This document shows positions 7,808-17,713 of a stretch of 64,000 nt of DNA, in pieces. The stretch lies in assembly GCA_036374795.1 (NCBI GenBank), contig DASUTC010000265.1, forward strand, positions 42,056-106,055. The letters run 5' to 3'. The position numbers and the translations under genes are program-made. Below the pieces are notes generated by a model that was not told the DNA's origin, did no database searches, and saw only the letters and a program-made list of their open reading frames with translations. Origin of the DNA: Herpetosiphonaceae bacterium (GTDB lineage: Bacteria; Chloroflexota; Chloroflexia; Chloroflexales; Kallotenuaceae). Each line of letters starts with the position of its first letter. The first letter of the stretch is position 1.

Positions 7808-9970
7808 CTACTCCAGCAGGTTGGGCTGCCCATTGGTCGAATGAGCGTTACGAGGCTTCCAGTAGAGCCGGTAGCGCTCGACCCGCACAGGCGGATTAGT
7901 GGCGACCAAGCGGCTGGCGCTCTCGACGTTCAGCGGCGCGGCAACAAAGAACGAATTCTTGGGCTTGTAGGTCAGCACCGGCTTCCAGGTCTTTCCGTCC
8001 AGGCTCTCCTGCCGGTAGACGACCAGATCGCCGCCCTCAGCCGCCGACTCGCGATCGAAGTACAGGATCAGCGTTGGATCGATCTCGGTCGGCAGCGGCG
8101 TGTTGCAGGCCAGGCTAAAGGCATAGCTGCGCGCCTGCGCGCCATCGGGCAGCGTGTCCAGTGAAGAGTCGACATGCACCAGCGTTGTCACCACCTTGGT
8201 GTTGCTGTAGTCGCGGATCTGGTTCTTATCGGCGAAGAACAGCATGCTGTTGCCCTCTGACGAGCCTGCCGTGATCGGCGGGCCGCCGGTCGGCGTGCCG
8301 GTCTGCGGATTGCCGCCCTGCGAGAACGAGCTGATTGCCACCTTGCGGCCCTGCTCCCAGATGACAAGCACATGTCCATCGAGCGTGGGAACATCCAGAA
8401 ATGTGTCGGGCTGGATTTGCAGCCGACCGCCCACGCCGAGTGGAAAGACCCACGCCGGTCGATCGTACTGGCCCTCGATGCGCACCTTGATCTCAGCCAG
8501 TTGATCGTCAGGCAGCAGATCGAAGCTGGGAACAATATCGATCATCGGGAAGTGATCGGGCGTGGCGTCGAGCCACTGCTGAATGCATACCTCGGCATCA
8601 CCGCCCGGCATGGACCTGATCTCCGCGATCGTGCCGCTGACCACAACCGCTCGGTCGCCGTAATCCCTGCCGATCAGCACGACCGTATCCTGAGCCGCGA
8701 CGCCCAGCAGCCGGAAGCCGTACTCCTCGGCCCGCGAGTCGATCGAGCCCTGGGCGATCAGGTTTTGTGGATTCGTCGGGTTGCCCTTGATCACATAGAC
8801 CCAGCAATGATCGAACTGCACGTCTTTGGGAAAATCTTTAAGAACCGCCTCGGCTGGCATTTTCCCAGGCCGATCGTCTGCCAGCGAGCCGACCACGTGG
8901 CAGGTTGGCAGCGGCACCGGCACGCGACCCGGCCCTTGCAGCGGCTGACGGTGGGGATCGAGATCCAAAAACTTGTAGCGATTCTTGCGCTTGATCAGCT
9001 CCCAGGGCGTCTCGTCGTGCCACGGTCCTTTCGGCGTCATACGCGGCACCAGCTCGCTCGTGCCCTCCAGCGAGGCCATGATCGACTCGGCGGTGATGCT
9101 GATCTGCGGAATCACCACCGGATACGTGCCGCGCACCAGGACATTCGCCGCGCTGTGGGCGTGATTGCTGCTGGCCGGAGCGACATGGTGCGTCTCCAGG
9201 TAGGCGTCGCGCAGCTCCAGGCCATAGTGCGCCCACTCATGCACCAGCGTGCGAAACGCCTCCGGCTCGTCCCACGGGATCGACACGCGATTGTTTTTGT
9301 GCCACACGCCGCGCCCGACGCGGATCGGCATGTACTTCAGCGACTCGTGGAGGCCGCTGACCCAGGAGCGCGGCAGCAGACGGTTAGAGGCCATCACCTG
9401 CACATCGGCGCAGCTCATCAGCTCCGGCCCGCCGATCACAATCTGGCCGAACGCAAAATAGCCGTCGGTGACATCGTAGAGGAAATCGGATGCGCTGCGA
9501 AACGCCCACTTGAGCTGCTCGATATACTCCGGCGTCGCCTCCCACTCCAGCGCCACGATCACGCTGAAGAGGCAGGAGTAGGCGTAGGGATGATGGCCGT
9601 CGGTCGCTGCGATCTCGGAGCCGTCGGGCACCGGCTGAGATGGCGCTGTGCCCCACACCTCCGCCGGAGTCGACGGCGCTTCCGGCCCCGGCTTGAGCTT
9701 GGAAAGATTGGTCACTTTGTACTCGTAGAACGGCCAGTCAAGCGCATTGCCGAACACGAGATCTTCGAACTTGATCGTGCCCTGGCGCTGAAGCCGCTCC
9801 AGCTCCTCACGCTGAGGCTCGACGCGCTGCGGTACGTCGTTGGGCTGGTACGGCGCAACCTCCAGTTGAATCACCGGATCGTTCGAGCGTAGATACACGG
9901 CGGAGTCGCCCGTCTGCGAGGCGTGGCTTGGACAGGCGTTGAAGATGATCCGCTCAGGACGTGTATTCAT
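7808..9970 (-). CDS. Putative zinc metallopeptidase with HEWAH motif
   Basis: A 720-residue protein with no signal peptide or membrane helix. The clearest feature is HEWAH at 244-248 within LVHEWAHYG, the HExxH zinc-binding motif, with E252 and D255 following in ELRDAY as possible further ligands. This local pattern resembles the HEWAH segment of the CLCA metallopeptidase family, although the residue usually Gly there is Glu here. The C-terminal part (about 450-720) is beta-rich and may be a jelly-roll or propeller-like domain. ATG 9970 follows AAGGAGGAAGGGA, an excellent ribosome site, so the 24-residue upstream extension is rejected. It is divergent from the CHAT protease gene across a 370-bp region. 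The substrate is unknown. Confidence 0.7.
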   Translation of the reverse strand: MNTRPERIIFNACPSHASQTGDSAVYLRSNDPVIQLEVAPYQPNDVPQRVEPQREELERLQRQGTIKFEDLVFGNALDWPFYEYKVTNLSKLKPGPEAPSTPAEVWGTAPSQPVPDGSEIAATDGHHPYAYSCLFSVIVALEWEATPEYIEQLKWAFRSASDFLYDVTDGYFAFGQIVIGGPELMSCADVQVMASNRLLPRSWVSGLHESLKYMPIRVGRGVWHKNNRVSIPWDEPEAFRTLVHEWAHYGLELRDAYLETHHVAPASSNHAHSAANVLVRGTYPVVIPQISITAESIMASLEGTSELVPRMTPKGPWHDETPWELIKRKNRYKFLDLDPHRQPLQGPGRVPVPLPTCHVVGSLADDRPGKMPAEAVLKDFPKDVQFDHCWVYVIKGNPTNPQNLIAQGSIDSRAEEYGFRLLGVAAQDTVVLIGRDYGDRAVVVSGTIAEIRSMPGGDAEVCIQQWLDATPDHFPMIDIVPSFDLLPDDQLAEIKVRIEGQYDRPAWVFPLGVGGRLQIQPDTFLDVPTLDGHVLVIWEQGRKVAISSFSQGGNPQTGTPTGGPPITAGSSEGNSMLFFADKNQIRDYSNTKVVTTLVHVDSSLDTLPDGAQARSYAFSLACNTPLPTEIDPTLILYFDRESAAEGGDLVVYRQESLDGKTWKPVLTYKPKNSFFVAAPLNVESASRLVATNPPVRVERYRLYWKPRNAHSTNGQPNLLE

Positions 9971-10198
9971 TCCCTTCCTCCTTGACTGGTCGCCGACAAT
10001 TGATGGGCCTGGGGAGCAAAAGCTTAGCGCACATCGGCACAAACGAATCAGGTATGAACAGATGCGCGATCCTTCGCGCTTAAGGCGTCGAGGTGATACA
10101 CTATATAACCACTTGATGACCTTCCGATCGGAGCTTGCCGCGAAGCGGACAATCGGTAGTAGGTCTATTCAAGGTATCACAGGTGATCAAGTCTGCCA

Positions 10199-10240
10199 AA
10201 TTAAGGGCCTTTAGCCATTGACAATAACACAATTAAGGGC
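10199..10240 (+). repeat. Direct repeat pair AATTAAGGGC, candidate operator
   Basis: AATTAAGGGC occurs at 10199-10208 and again at 10231-10240. The copies are 32 bp apart, about three helical turns. The second copy lies exactly in the spacer between the -35 and -10 of the CHAT gene promoter, so a bound protein would affect transcription. The region is AT-rich compared with its surroundings. Confidence 0.5.
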
Positions 10241-10246
10241 TAGTTT
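10218..10246 (+). promoter_or_regulatory. Promoter of the CHAT-TPR gene
   Basis: A consensus -35 TTGACA (10218-10223) and -10 TAGTTT (10241-10246) are separated by 17 bp. The expected start of transcription is near 10253, which leaves a leader of about 90 nt to the preferred GTG start at 10343. Confidence 0.6.
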
Positions 10247-10342
10247 ATACGTCACTTGTTCGCATCCCGCGGCGCAGTATTCGTACACGCAGACCCCCGG
10301 CGTCATACAGTAGGCACGCTGGCTATACAGGAAGTGCTATCT

Positions 10343-13000
10343 GTGCTCCACGAAATCGAATCTAATGAGTTCCCGCTCCTTACGTTCTGCGCGATTCTCC
10401 GCCGCTTCGATCGCGATGCGCTGATGACCATGAGCGGATGCACACCAGAACAATGGACGGCCCTGATCGCAAGCGATGCCGTCGTTGCCCTCGCAGAATG
10501 TCCGGGCACGTACCGGCTGCGAGCGGAGGTGCAGGCGGATGCGCTGGCGCTCCTGCGCGCGACACGTCCACACGAAGAGCTGACCCTGCACACCTATGCG
10601 CTTGAGTACTTTTTGCAGCGCATGGCACAGGCAGGTCCCGCCGAGCAGCACGATCTCGATGCCGAGGAGTGTCTGCACCATCTCGGCGAGGCATTTTTTC
10701 ACCTGCTGCCGCGCAAAGAATGGCGCACCATCACCAACTACGTCGCTACCGTGCGCGCGGCTCGTCCGCGCCTCACCCACCATCTGCAACGGCTGGCGCT
10801 CTACGAGGGCTACGTCGCGGTGCGCACCCAGCGCTATGACGAGGGCGAGACGATCTTGACCGACCTGCTGGCGCAGCCGGAGTTGGATACCTACGCCCGC
10901 ATCCATACGCTGAATGCGCTGGCGCAGGCTCAGTGGTACCAGACGCGCTACGATCGGGCGCTGGCGCTCTACCAGCAGCTCCATGATGTCGCCTCGGAAA
11001 CCGACAATCTGCTCTACCAGGGCGTCGCGCTGCTCAACATGAGCTGGGTCTATGCCGAGCTGAACTATCACGAGCAGGCGCTGGACTACGCCTCGCAGAG
11101 CTTGGCGATCTTCCGCGAACTGCACGATTCGTCGCGCACCGCCGACGCGCTGATCGCCATCGGCAACTTTGCGATGGGCCTGGGACGCTGGCATGTGGCG
11201 CAGAACCACTTTCAGGAAACGATCAAGCTCTACGAGAAGCTGGGTATTATCGCGCGGCTGGCGAACCTGTACTGGTGCCAGGGCTTTCTCCATCACATGC
11301 TCGGCGAGGAAGAAGCCAGCGAGTCGGCGTACCGTCGCGCGCTGGAGATCGCCCGCTCGTCGGACTATGCCGATCCGGCGGTGGCGCTCGATACCTACAC
11401 GCAGCTCGGCTTTTTGTACCAGACCCAGGACCGCTGGGCCGAGGCGCAGACCGCCTACGCCCAGGCGATCGACCTGGCGACGCATCTGCGCAACAAGCAC
11501 TGGCTCAGCCTGATCTACTATCGCGTCGGCAACGTCTTCAAAGCGCAGGGCCGTCTCGACGCGGCGGAGATGTCGTATCGCAAGGCGATCCAGGGCATCG
11601 AGGCGCTGCGCGGCGATACCGAGGGCGAGGAGATCAAGATCGGCATCCTGGGCACGACCCAGCAGGTCTACGAGGCGATGGTGCTGCTCTGCCTGGAGCG
11701 CGGCCACTTCGCCGAGGCCTTTGCCTACGTCGAGCGCGCCCGCTCGCGCGCCTTTCTCGACACGCTCGCCAAGAAGTCGCCCACGCTCTACGCCGAACTG
11801 GATCAGCCCGTGGCGACGCTCCCCGATGTGCAGGCGCGGCTGCCGGAGCGCGCGCTGCTGATCGAGTACTTCACGATCGGCGTGGTGCCGCGCGGCGAGC
11901 ACCTGATCAACAAGCTGCCCGCCGACAACACCCGGCTGCGCGCACACCTGGCGTTTCCGCCGGAGGTCGTGCTCTTCGCGCTGACCCGCGACGGCTTCGA
12001 GGTGCATCGCACGCCGCTCGATCCGAACTCGCTGCGCCCCATGCCCAACGATCCGGGGCCGGGCCGTCGGCTGCTGCTGCCCCGGCTGCTGACCTCGCTC
12101 GCCAAGAGTTTGATCGAGCCGGTGCAACATCTGCTGCGCGACCGCAGCCAGCTCTATCTGATCCCGCACGGGCCGCTGCACTACGTGCCGTTTATGGCGC
12201 TGCGCTCCGAGAGCGGCCATCACCTGCTGGATCGCGACGGCCCGGCAATCGCGATGGCACCGAGCGCGACGATCCTGCTGCACAACTGCTTGAATCGTCC
12301 ACACAGCCAGGCGACCGACTTCCTGGCGCTCGGCTACAACGACGTGGGCGAGCGCGCGCTGAACTACGCCGAGGCCGAGGCGCGCTCCGTCGCGCGGCTG
12401 ATGGACGGCGAAGCCTGGATCGGACCTGAGGCCAAGAGCGAGCGGCTGATCGCCGAGGCGCATCGGGTGCGCTGGCTGCATATCGCGGGCCATGCGGTCT
12501 ACAAGCCGCAGGACCCACCGGCCTCGGAGCTGCACCTGGGCGCGGACGATGCGCTGACGGCCCGCACGATCATCAGCCGCCTGGATCTGGAAGCCGATCT
12601 GGTGACGCTGAGCGCCTGCACGAGCGGCCTGAGCCACGTGGTTCCCGGCGATGAGCTGCTGGGCCTCCAGCGCGCGCTCCTGTACGCGGGAGCGCCCGCG
12701 GTGGTCTGTACGCTGTGGGAGGCCAACGATCTGGTCGCGCTGCTGGTGATGGAGCGCTTCTACACCGATCTACGCCGGGGGCGCTCGGCGGCGGCGGCGC
12801 TGCGTGATGCGCAGGTGGCCGTGCGTGAGTTGACCGGGCACGAGCTGGCCGCGACGGTCGAGCGCTGGTGTACCGAGAACGCCGAGTATACGACGATGCT
12901 GGAAGAGATCAAGGGCATCGCGCAGCAATCGGGCGATGAGCGCCTGTATGCCGATCCGTTCTACTGGGCGCCCTTTATGCTGATCGGTCGTCCAGACTGA
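10343..13000 (+). CDS. TPR-CHAT caspase-like protease
   Basis: An 885-residue cytosolic protein. Residues about 1-75 look like a winged-helix-type module (FPLLTFCAILRRF). Residues about 110-480 hold many tetratricopeptide repeats (for example ALDYASQSLAIFRELHDS and AEMSYRKAIQGIEAL). The last 300 residues form a CHAT domain with the caspase-type dyad H717 in LHIAGHA and C759 in LSACTSG, followed by LLYAGAPAVVCTLWE. CHAT proteins are clan CD proteases; some TPR-CHAT proteins are switched on by partner complexes and cleave specific proteins. GTG 10343 is preferred because AGGAAG lies 8 bases upstream; a TTG at 10256 would be almost leaderless. The divergent HEWAH peptidase suggests a possible protease pair, which is inference. 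Confidence 0.85.
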   Translation: MLHEIESNEFPLLTFCAILRRFDRDALMTMSGCTPEQWTALIASDAVVALAECPGTYRLRAEVQADALALLRATRPHEELTLHTYALEYFLQRMAQAGPAEQHDLDAEECLHHLGEAFFHLLPRKEWRTITNYVATVRAARPRLTHHLQRLALYEGYVAVRTQRYDEGETILTDLLAQPELDTYARIHTLNALAQAQWYQTRYDRALALYQQLHDVASETDNLLYQGVALLNMSWVYAELNYHEQALDYASQSLAIFRELHDSSRTADALIAIGNFAMGLGRWHVAQNHFQETIKLYEKLGIIARLANLYWCQGFLHHMLGEEEASESAYRRALEIARSSDYADPAVALDTYTQLGFLYQTQDRWAEAQTAYAQAIDLATHLRNKHWLSLIYYRVGNVFKAQGRLDAAEMSYRKAIQGIEALRGDTEGEEIKIGILGTTQQVYEAMVLLCLERGHFAEAFAYVERARSRAFLDTLAKKSPTLYAELDQPVATLPDVQARLPERALLIEYFTIGVVPRGEHLINKLPADNTRLRAHLAFPPEVVLFALTRDGFEVHRTPLDPNSLRPMPNDPGPGRRLLLPRLLTSLAKSLIEPVQHLLRDRSQLYLIPHGPLHYVPFMALRSESGHHLLDRDGPAIAMAPSATILLHNCLNRPHSQATDFLALGYNDVGERALNYAEAEARSVARLMDGEAWIGPEAKSERLIAEAHRVRWLHIAGHAVYKPQDPPASELHLGADDALTARTIISRLDLEADLVTLSACTSGLSHVVPGDELLGLQRALLYAGAPAVVCTLWEANDLVALLVMERFYTDLRRGRSAAAALRDAQVAVRELTGHELAATVERWCTENAEYTTMLEEIKGIAQQSGDERLYADPFYWAPFMLIGRPD

Positions 13001-13012
13001 TGCGACGATTCG

Positions 13013-13041
13013 CGCGTGCCAGGCCCGTGGCCTGGCACGCG
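13013..13041 (+). terminator. Hairpin after the CHAT gene
   Basis: A perfect 13-bp stem (13013-13025 with 13029-13041) and a 3-nt loop, starting 12 bp after the CHAT stop. It has no T-tract, so termination strength is uncertain. Confidence 0.6.
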
Positions 13042-13139
13042 GCGCTGAGATCTGTCATCATCGCCGCGATGGCGAAAGGAGGGATACCGCAGCGTCCGTC
13101 TGATACGTCCTGTACATCATTCCACCAGAGGAAGGCTCT

Positions 13140-13238
13140 ATGGCGAAAGAGCATCCGTTGAGTGATCGTTCGGTCGAGATAGACCGCAGGCCATGTACGA
13201 TAACTGCCACCCACGCTGGAAAGGGGTATCGTCGATGA
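13140..13238 (+). CDS. Small upstream ORF coupled to MHS transporter
   Basis: A 32-codon frame begins at ATG 13140 after AGAGGAAGG, a very good ribosome site. Its TGA at 13236-13238 overlaps the ATG of the transporter gene (ATGA). The peptide is basic, starts MAKEHPLSDR and has no recognisable domain. The overlap suggests translational coupling, so it may be a regulatory leader peptide rather than a functional protein. A chance ORF is possible in GC-rich DNA, but the combined ribosome site and stop-start overlap is unusual. Confidence 0.4.
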   Translation: MAKEHPLSDRSVEIDRRPCTITATHAGKGYRR

Positions 13239-14713
13239 GTGCTAACACCGCTACGAGTGCGCCAGGCACAGCCGTTCAACCCGCTGCGCAAATCTGGAAA
13301 GTGATTGCCGCCTCCGCCGCCGGAACCGTGATCGAGTGGTACGACTTCTACATCTTCGGCTCGCTCGCCTCGATCATCGCGCCGCTCTTCTACCCGCCCG
13401 GCAACGATACGCTGGCCCTGATCGCCTATCTCTCGACCTTCGCCGTGGGCTTTGTCGTGCGTCCGTTTGGCGCGCTCTTCTTTGGCCGCATCGGCGATCT
13501 GGTTGGACGCAAGTATGCCTTTCTGGTGACGCTGCTGATCATGGGCGGCGCAACTGCGGCGATTGGCATCCTGCCGACCTACGCGACGATCGGCATGCTC
13601 GCGCCGATCATCTTGATTCTGATCCGCATCCTCCAAGGTCTGGCGCTCGGCGGCGAGTACGGCGGCGCGGCGGTGTATGTCGCGGAGCATGTGCCGGACG
13701 GCAGGCGCGGCTTCTACACCAGCTTCATCCAGATCACCGCGACGCTGGGATTGTTCGTCTCGCTGGCGGTGATTCTGCTGGTGCAATCGTCGATGTCCAG
13801 GGAAGCATTCGCCACCTGGGGCTGGCGCATCCCGTTCCTGCTCTCGATCCTGCTGGTCGGCATGTCGCTCTACATCCGCCTGCGCATGAAGGAGTCGCCG
13901 ATCTTTAGCTCGCTGAAGAAAGAAGGCAAAACCTCCAAAACGCCGCTCAAGGATAGCCTGGGCAACTGGCAGAACTGGAAGGGCATGCTGATCTCGCTCT
14001 TCGGCGCGACGGCGGGCCAGGGCGTGGTCTGGTACACCGGGCAGTTCTATGCCCTGTTCTACCTGCAAAACATCCTGAGGGTCGACCCCCGCACCTCGAA
14101 TATTATCGTCGCGACCGCGCTGGTGCTGGGCATGCCTTTCTTCGTGGTCTTCGGCGCGCTCTCGGATCGCATCGGGCGCAAGAAGATCATGATGGCGGGC
14201 TGTCTGATCGCCGCGCTGTCGTACTACCCGATCTACATAGCGATGGAGGCCGCCGCAGGCAACAACATCGTCAGCGTCGGCTCGACGCGCAATCCGGTCA
14301 CGGGCGAGATCAAGCTCGCGGCGCAGACGATGGTCAATGGCGCGCTGGTTCCAGCAGAGATCGCGGCCAACCCGAACATCCCGCTGCTGATCGGGCTGAT
14401 CTTTATCCAGGTGCTCTTCGTCACGATGGTCTATGGGCCGATCGCGGCGTATCTGGTGGAGGCGTTTCCGGCCAAGATCAGGTATACCTCGATGTCGCTG
14501 CCGTATCATATCGGCAACGGCGTCTTCGGCGGATTGCTGCCGGTGATCGGCCTCTCGATCGGCGCGGCGACCGGCAACATCTACGCGGGCCTGCTCTACC
14601 CGATCATCGTCGCGCTGATCACCTTCGTAGTCGGATCGCTGATGCTGCGCGAGACGCACAACGTGCGCATCTGGGACGAGACGAGCGAGTCGTACCCGAC
14701 ACCGGTTGGATGA
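13235..14713 (+). CDS. MFS transporter, metabolite:H+ symporter (MHS) family
   Basis: A 492-residue twelve-helix transporter. The family signature GTVIEWYDFYIFG occurs at the first helix, GRIGDLVGRKYAF in the first cytoplasmic loop, and LGGEYGGAAVYVAEH in the fifth helix region; together they place it in the MHS group with ProP, ShiA and KgtP. These import organic acids, compatible solutes or aromatic acids with protons; which one is not predictable. A 60-residue periplasmic or loop insertion between about residues 340 and 395 is longer than in ProP. ATG 13235 follows AAAGGGG and overlaps the stop of the small ORF at 13140. A strong hairpin follows the gene. Confidence 0.85.
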   Translation: MSANTATSAPGTAVQPAAQIWKVIAASAAGTVIEWYDFYIFGSLASIIAPLFYPPGNDTLALIAYLSTFAVGFVVRPFGALFFGRIGDLVGRKYAFLVTLLIMGGATAAIGILPTYATIGMLAPIILILIRILQGLALGGEYGGAAVYVAEHVPDGRRGFYTSFIQITATLGLFVSLAVILLVQSSMSREAFATWGWRIPFLLSILLVGMSLYIRLRMKESPIFSSLKKEGKTSKTPLKDSLGNWQNWKGMLISLFGATAGQGVVWYTGQFYALFYLQNILRVDPRTSNIIVATALVLGMPFFVVFGALSDRIGRKKIMMAGCLIAALSYYPIYIAMEAAAGNNIVSVGSTRNPVTGEIKLAAQTMVNGALVPAEIAANPNIPLLIGLIFIQVLFVTMVYGPIAAYLVEAFPAKIRYTSMSLPYHIGNGVFGGLLPVIGLSIGAATGNIYAGLLYPIIVALITFVVGSLMLRETHNVRIWDETSESYPTPVG

Positions 14714-14737
14714 TCGGGCTGTGTCTATCGGCAGCAG

Positions 14738-14759
14738 GGCGGAGCCGCGCGGCTCCGCC
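14738..14759 (+). terminator. Terminator hairpin after MHS transporter
   Basis: A perfect 9-bp stem, GGCGGAGCC (14738-14746) with GGCTCCGCC (14751-14759), and a 4-nt loop, 25 bp after the stop codon. Only a short T-containing stretch follows. Confidence 0.6.
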
Positions 14760-14839
14760 TCTGTGTGCAAGGCGGCAAGCAATCCCTGCTATCATGACCA
14801 CATCGACCATCTCGACCGTCCAGAGGAGGGCTTAAACCT

Positions 14840-15256
14840 GTGGAGACTTTACTACGGATTACGGCAGGGCCGTTTCAGTTCAGCGCCAGACTAGAGCAGG
14901 AGAGCGCGCCGCAGACCTGCGCGGCCTTTCGGAGGCTGCTACCGTATCGCCAGAAGCTGATCCATGCGCGCTGGAGCGGCGAAGCGTGCTGGATTCCGCT
15001 GGGCGATTTCGATCTCGGCGTGGGCTACGAGAATCACACGAGCTATCCCTCGCGCGGCGACATCCTGTTTTATCCCGGCGGCCTGAGCGAGACAGAGATC
15101 CTGCTGCCCTACGGCAGCGCGCGCTTTGCGGCTAAAGTCGGGCAGCTCGCGGGGAATCACTTCTTGACGATCGTCGAGGGGCGCGAGCAGCTCTATGATC
15201 TTGGGCGACTGGTGCTCTGGCAGGGCGCGCAGGATATTGTGTTTGAAGCGATGTGA
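14840..15256 (+). CDS. DUF3830 family protein (cyclophilin-like fold)
   Basis: A 138-residue protein matching the DUF3830 pattern. The central segment ENHTSYPSRGDILFYPGG and the later KVGQLAGNHFLTI are conserved landmarks of this family, whose members have a cyclophilin-like beta-barrel. The biochemical function is not established. The GTG start at 14840 is preceded by GAGGAGGGC at a suitable distance. It stands alone between two hairpins, so it is probably a monocistronic unit, although it follows the MHS transporter on the same strand and could share its substrate pathway. Confidence 0.75.
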   Translation: METLLRITAGPFQFSARLEQESAPQTCAAFRRLLPYRQKLIHARWSGEACWIPLGDFDLGVGYENHTSYPSRGDILFYPGGLSETEILLPYGSARFAAKVGQLAGNHFLTIVEGREQLYDLGRLVLWQGAQDIVFEAM

Positions 15257-15262
15257 TCGCGG

Positions 15263-15290
15263 GCCGACGCAGATGTCCGGCTGCGTCGGC
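15263..15290 (+). terminator. Hairpin after DUF3830 gene
   Basis: A perfect 10-bp stem (15263-15272 with 15281-15290) and an 8-nt loop, 6 bp after the stop codon. There is no T-tract. Confidence 0.55.
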
Positions 15291-15360
15291 AAGGCCCAAT
15301 GACGAAAAGTACTGGTCGGTGAATAGGCCGTTTTGACAGGCTGCCGGGTCGGCGCTCGTC

Positions 15361-15369
15361 TGCTATACT
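15361..15369 (+). promoter_or_regulatory. Extended -10 of the small RNA
   Basis: TGCTATACT is an extended -10 seven bases upstream of the expected RNA start at about 15376. A TTGACA at 15333-15338 is 25 bp away, too far to serve as its -35. Confidence 0.55.
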
Positions 15370-15375
15370 CCAGAC

Positions 15376-15440
15376 ATCCGTTACCGATGATGCTCGACCG
15401 ACTGGGGGGTGGGCCGAGCGCCAAAGGTAACGGTTTTTTT
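15376..15440 (+). ncRNA. Candidate small RNA, about 65 nt, ending in a U7 terminator
   Basis: Directly after an extended -10, the sequence folds into one long hairpin. The outer stem is CCGTTACC (15378-15385) with GGTAACGG (15426-15433) and the inner stem is GCTCG (15392-15396) with CGAGC (15415-15419), with a G-rich apical region. Seven Ts follow at once (15434-15440). The next gene, acsA, has its own consensus promoter downstream of this terminator, so the element looks like a separate transcript rather than an acsA attenuator. I do not recognise a known RNA family in it. Confidence 0.55.
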
Positions 15441-15478
15441 ATATCCCACCGGGCGCTCCTCGACACCAGGCATCGCTT

Positions 15479-15508
15479 TTGACACATAGCCTGCACCCGA
15501 CCTATAAT
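15479..15508 (+). promoter_or_regulatory. Promoter of acsA
   Basis: TTGACA (15479-15484) and TATAAT (15503-15508) are both perfect consensus hexamers with an 18-bp spacer, about 55 bp before the acsA ATG. Confidence 0.75.
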
Positions 15509-15570
15509 CGAACCAGCCGCAGCCTGAATATGCTCCTGATGTATCTCATCATCGAGAGGAGTTCGTCTGT

Positions 15571-17538
<1,968 letters not shown>

Positions 17539-17563
17539 CTCGCTGCCCTCACATGCGCGCCCT

Positions 17564-17581
17564 CGCCTGTTGCGACAGGCG
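17564..17581 (+). terminator. Hairpin after acsA
   Basis: CGCCTGT (17564-17570) pairs with ACAGGCG (17575-17581) around a 4-nt loop, 26 bp after the acsA stop. It is followed by G-rich sequence rather than Ts. Confidence 0.45.
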
Positions 17582-17612
17582 GGGGCGTCGCGTGCTCGCC
17601 GGATCAGCGGCG

Positions 17613-17696
17613 ACGGAGAACAAAAGAGCAAAGCGCCTCATGTCTTTATTCCCTTGTTCCGTGCTCGCCTGTTTCCTTGCTCCCCTGAACAAGGAC
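17613..17696. repeat. Purine-rich dispersed 3' repeats, copies C1 and C2 (convergent)
   Basis: GAGAACAAAAGAGCAAAG on the + strand (about 17616-17634) follows acsA. On the - strand, CCTTGTTCAGGGGAGCAAGG and GGAACAAGGGAA (about 17650-17696) follow the convergent ICMT-like gene. Each half is therefore in the sense orientation of the gene it follows. Both halves are more diverged than the other copies. Confidence 0.5.
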
Positions 17697-17713
17697 CCGC
17701 CGCGCAAGCCCTG

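Noticed and set aside
8372..9892. A 506-codon open frame on the + strand, antisense to the HEWAH peptidase gene.
   Set aside because: It has no ribosome site or domain-like sequence and is rich in Arg, His and Asp-Arg runs typical of antisense frames in GC-rich genes.
15333..15338. TTGACA as the -35 of the small RNA promoter.
   Set aside because: The spacer to TATACT is 25 bp, well outside the usable range of 16-18.
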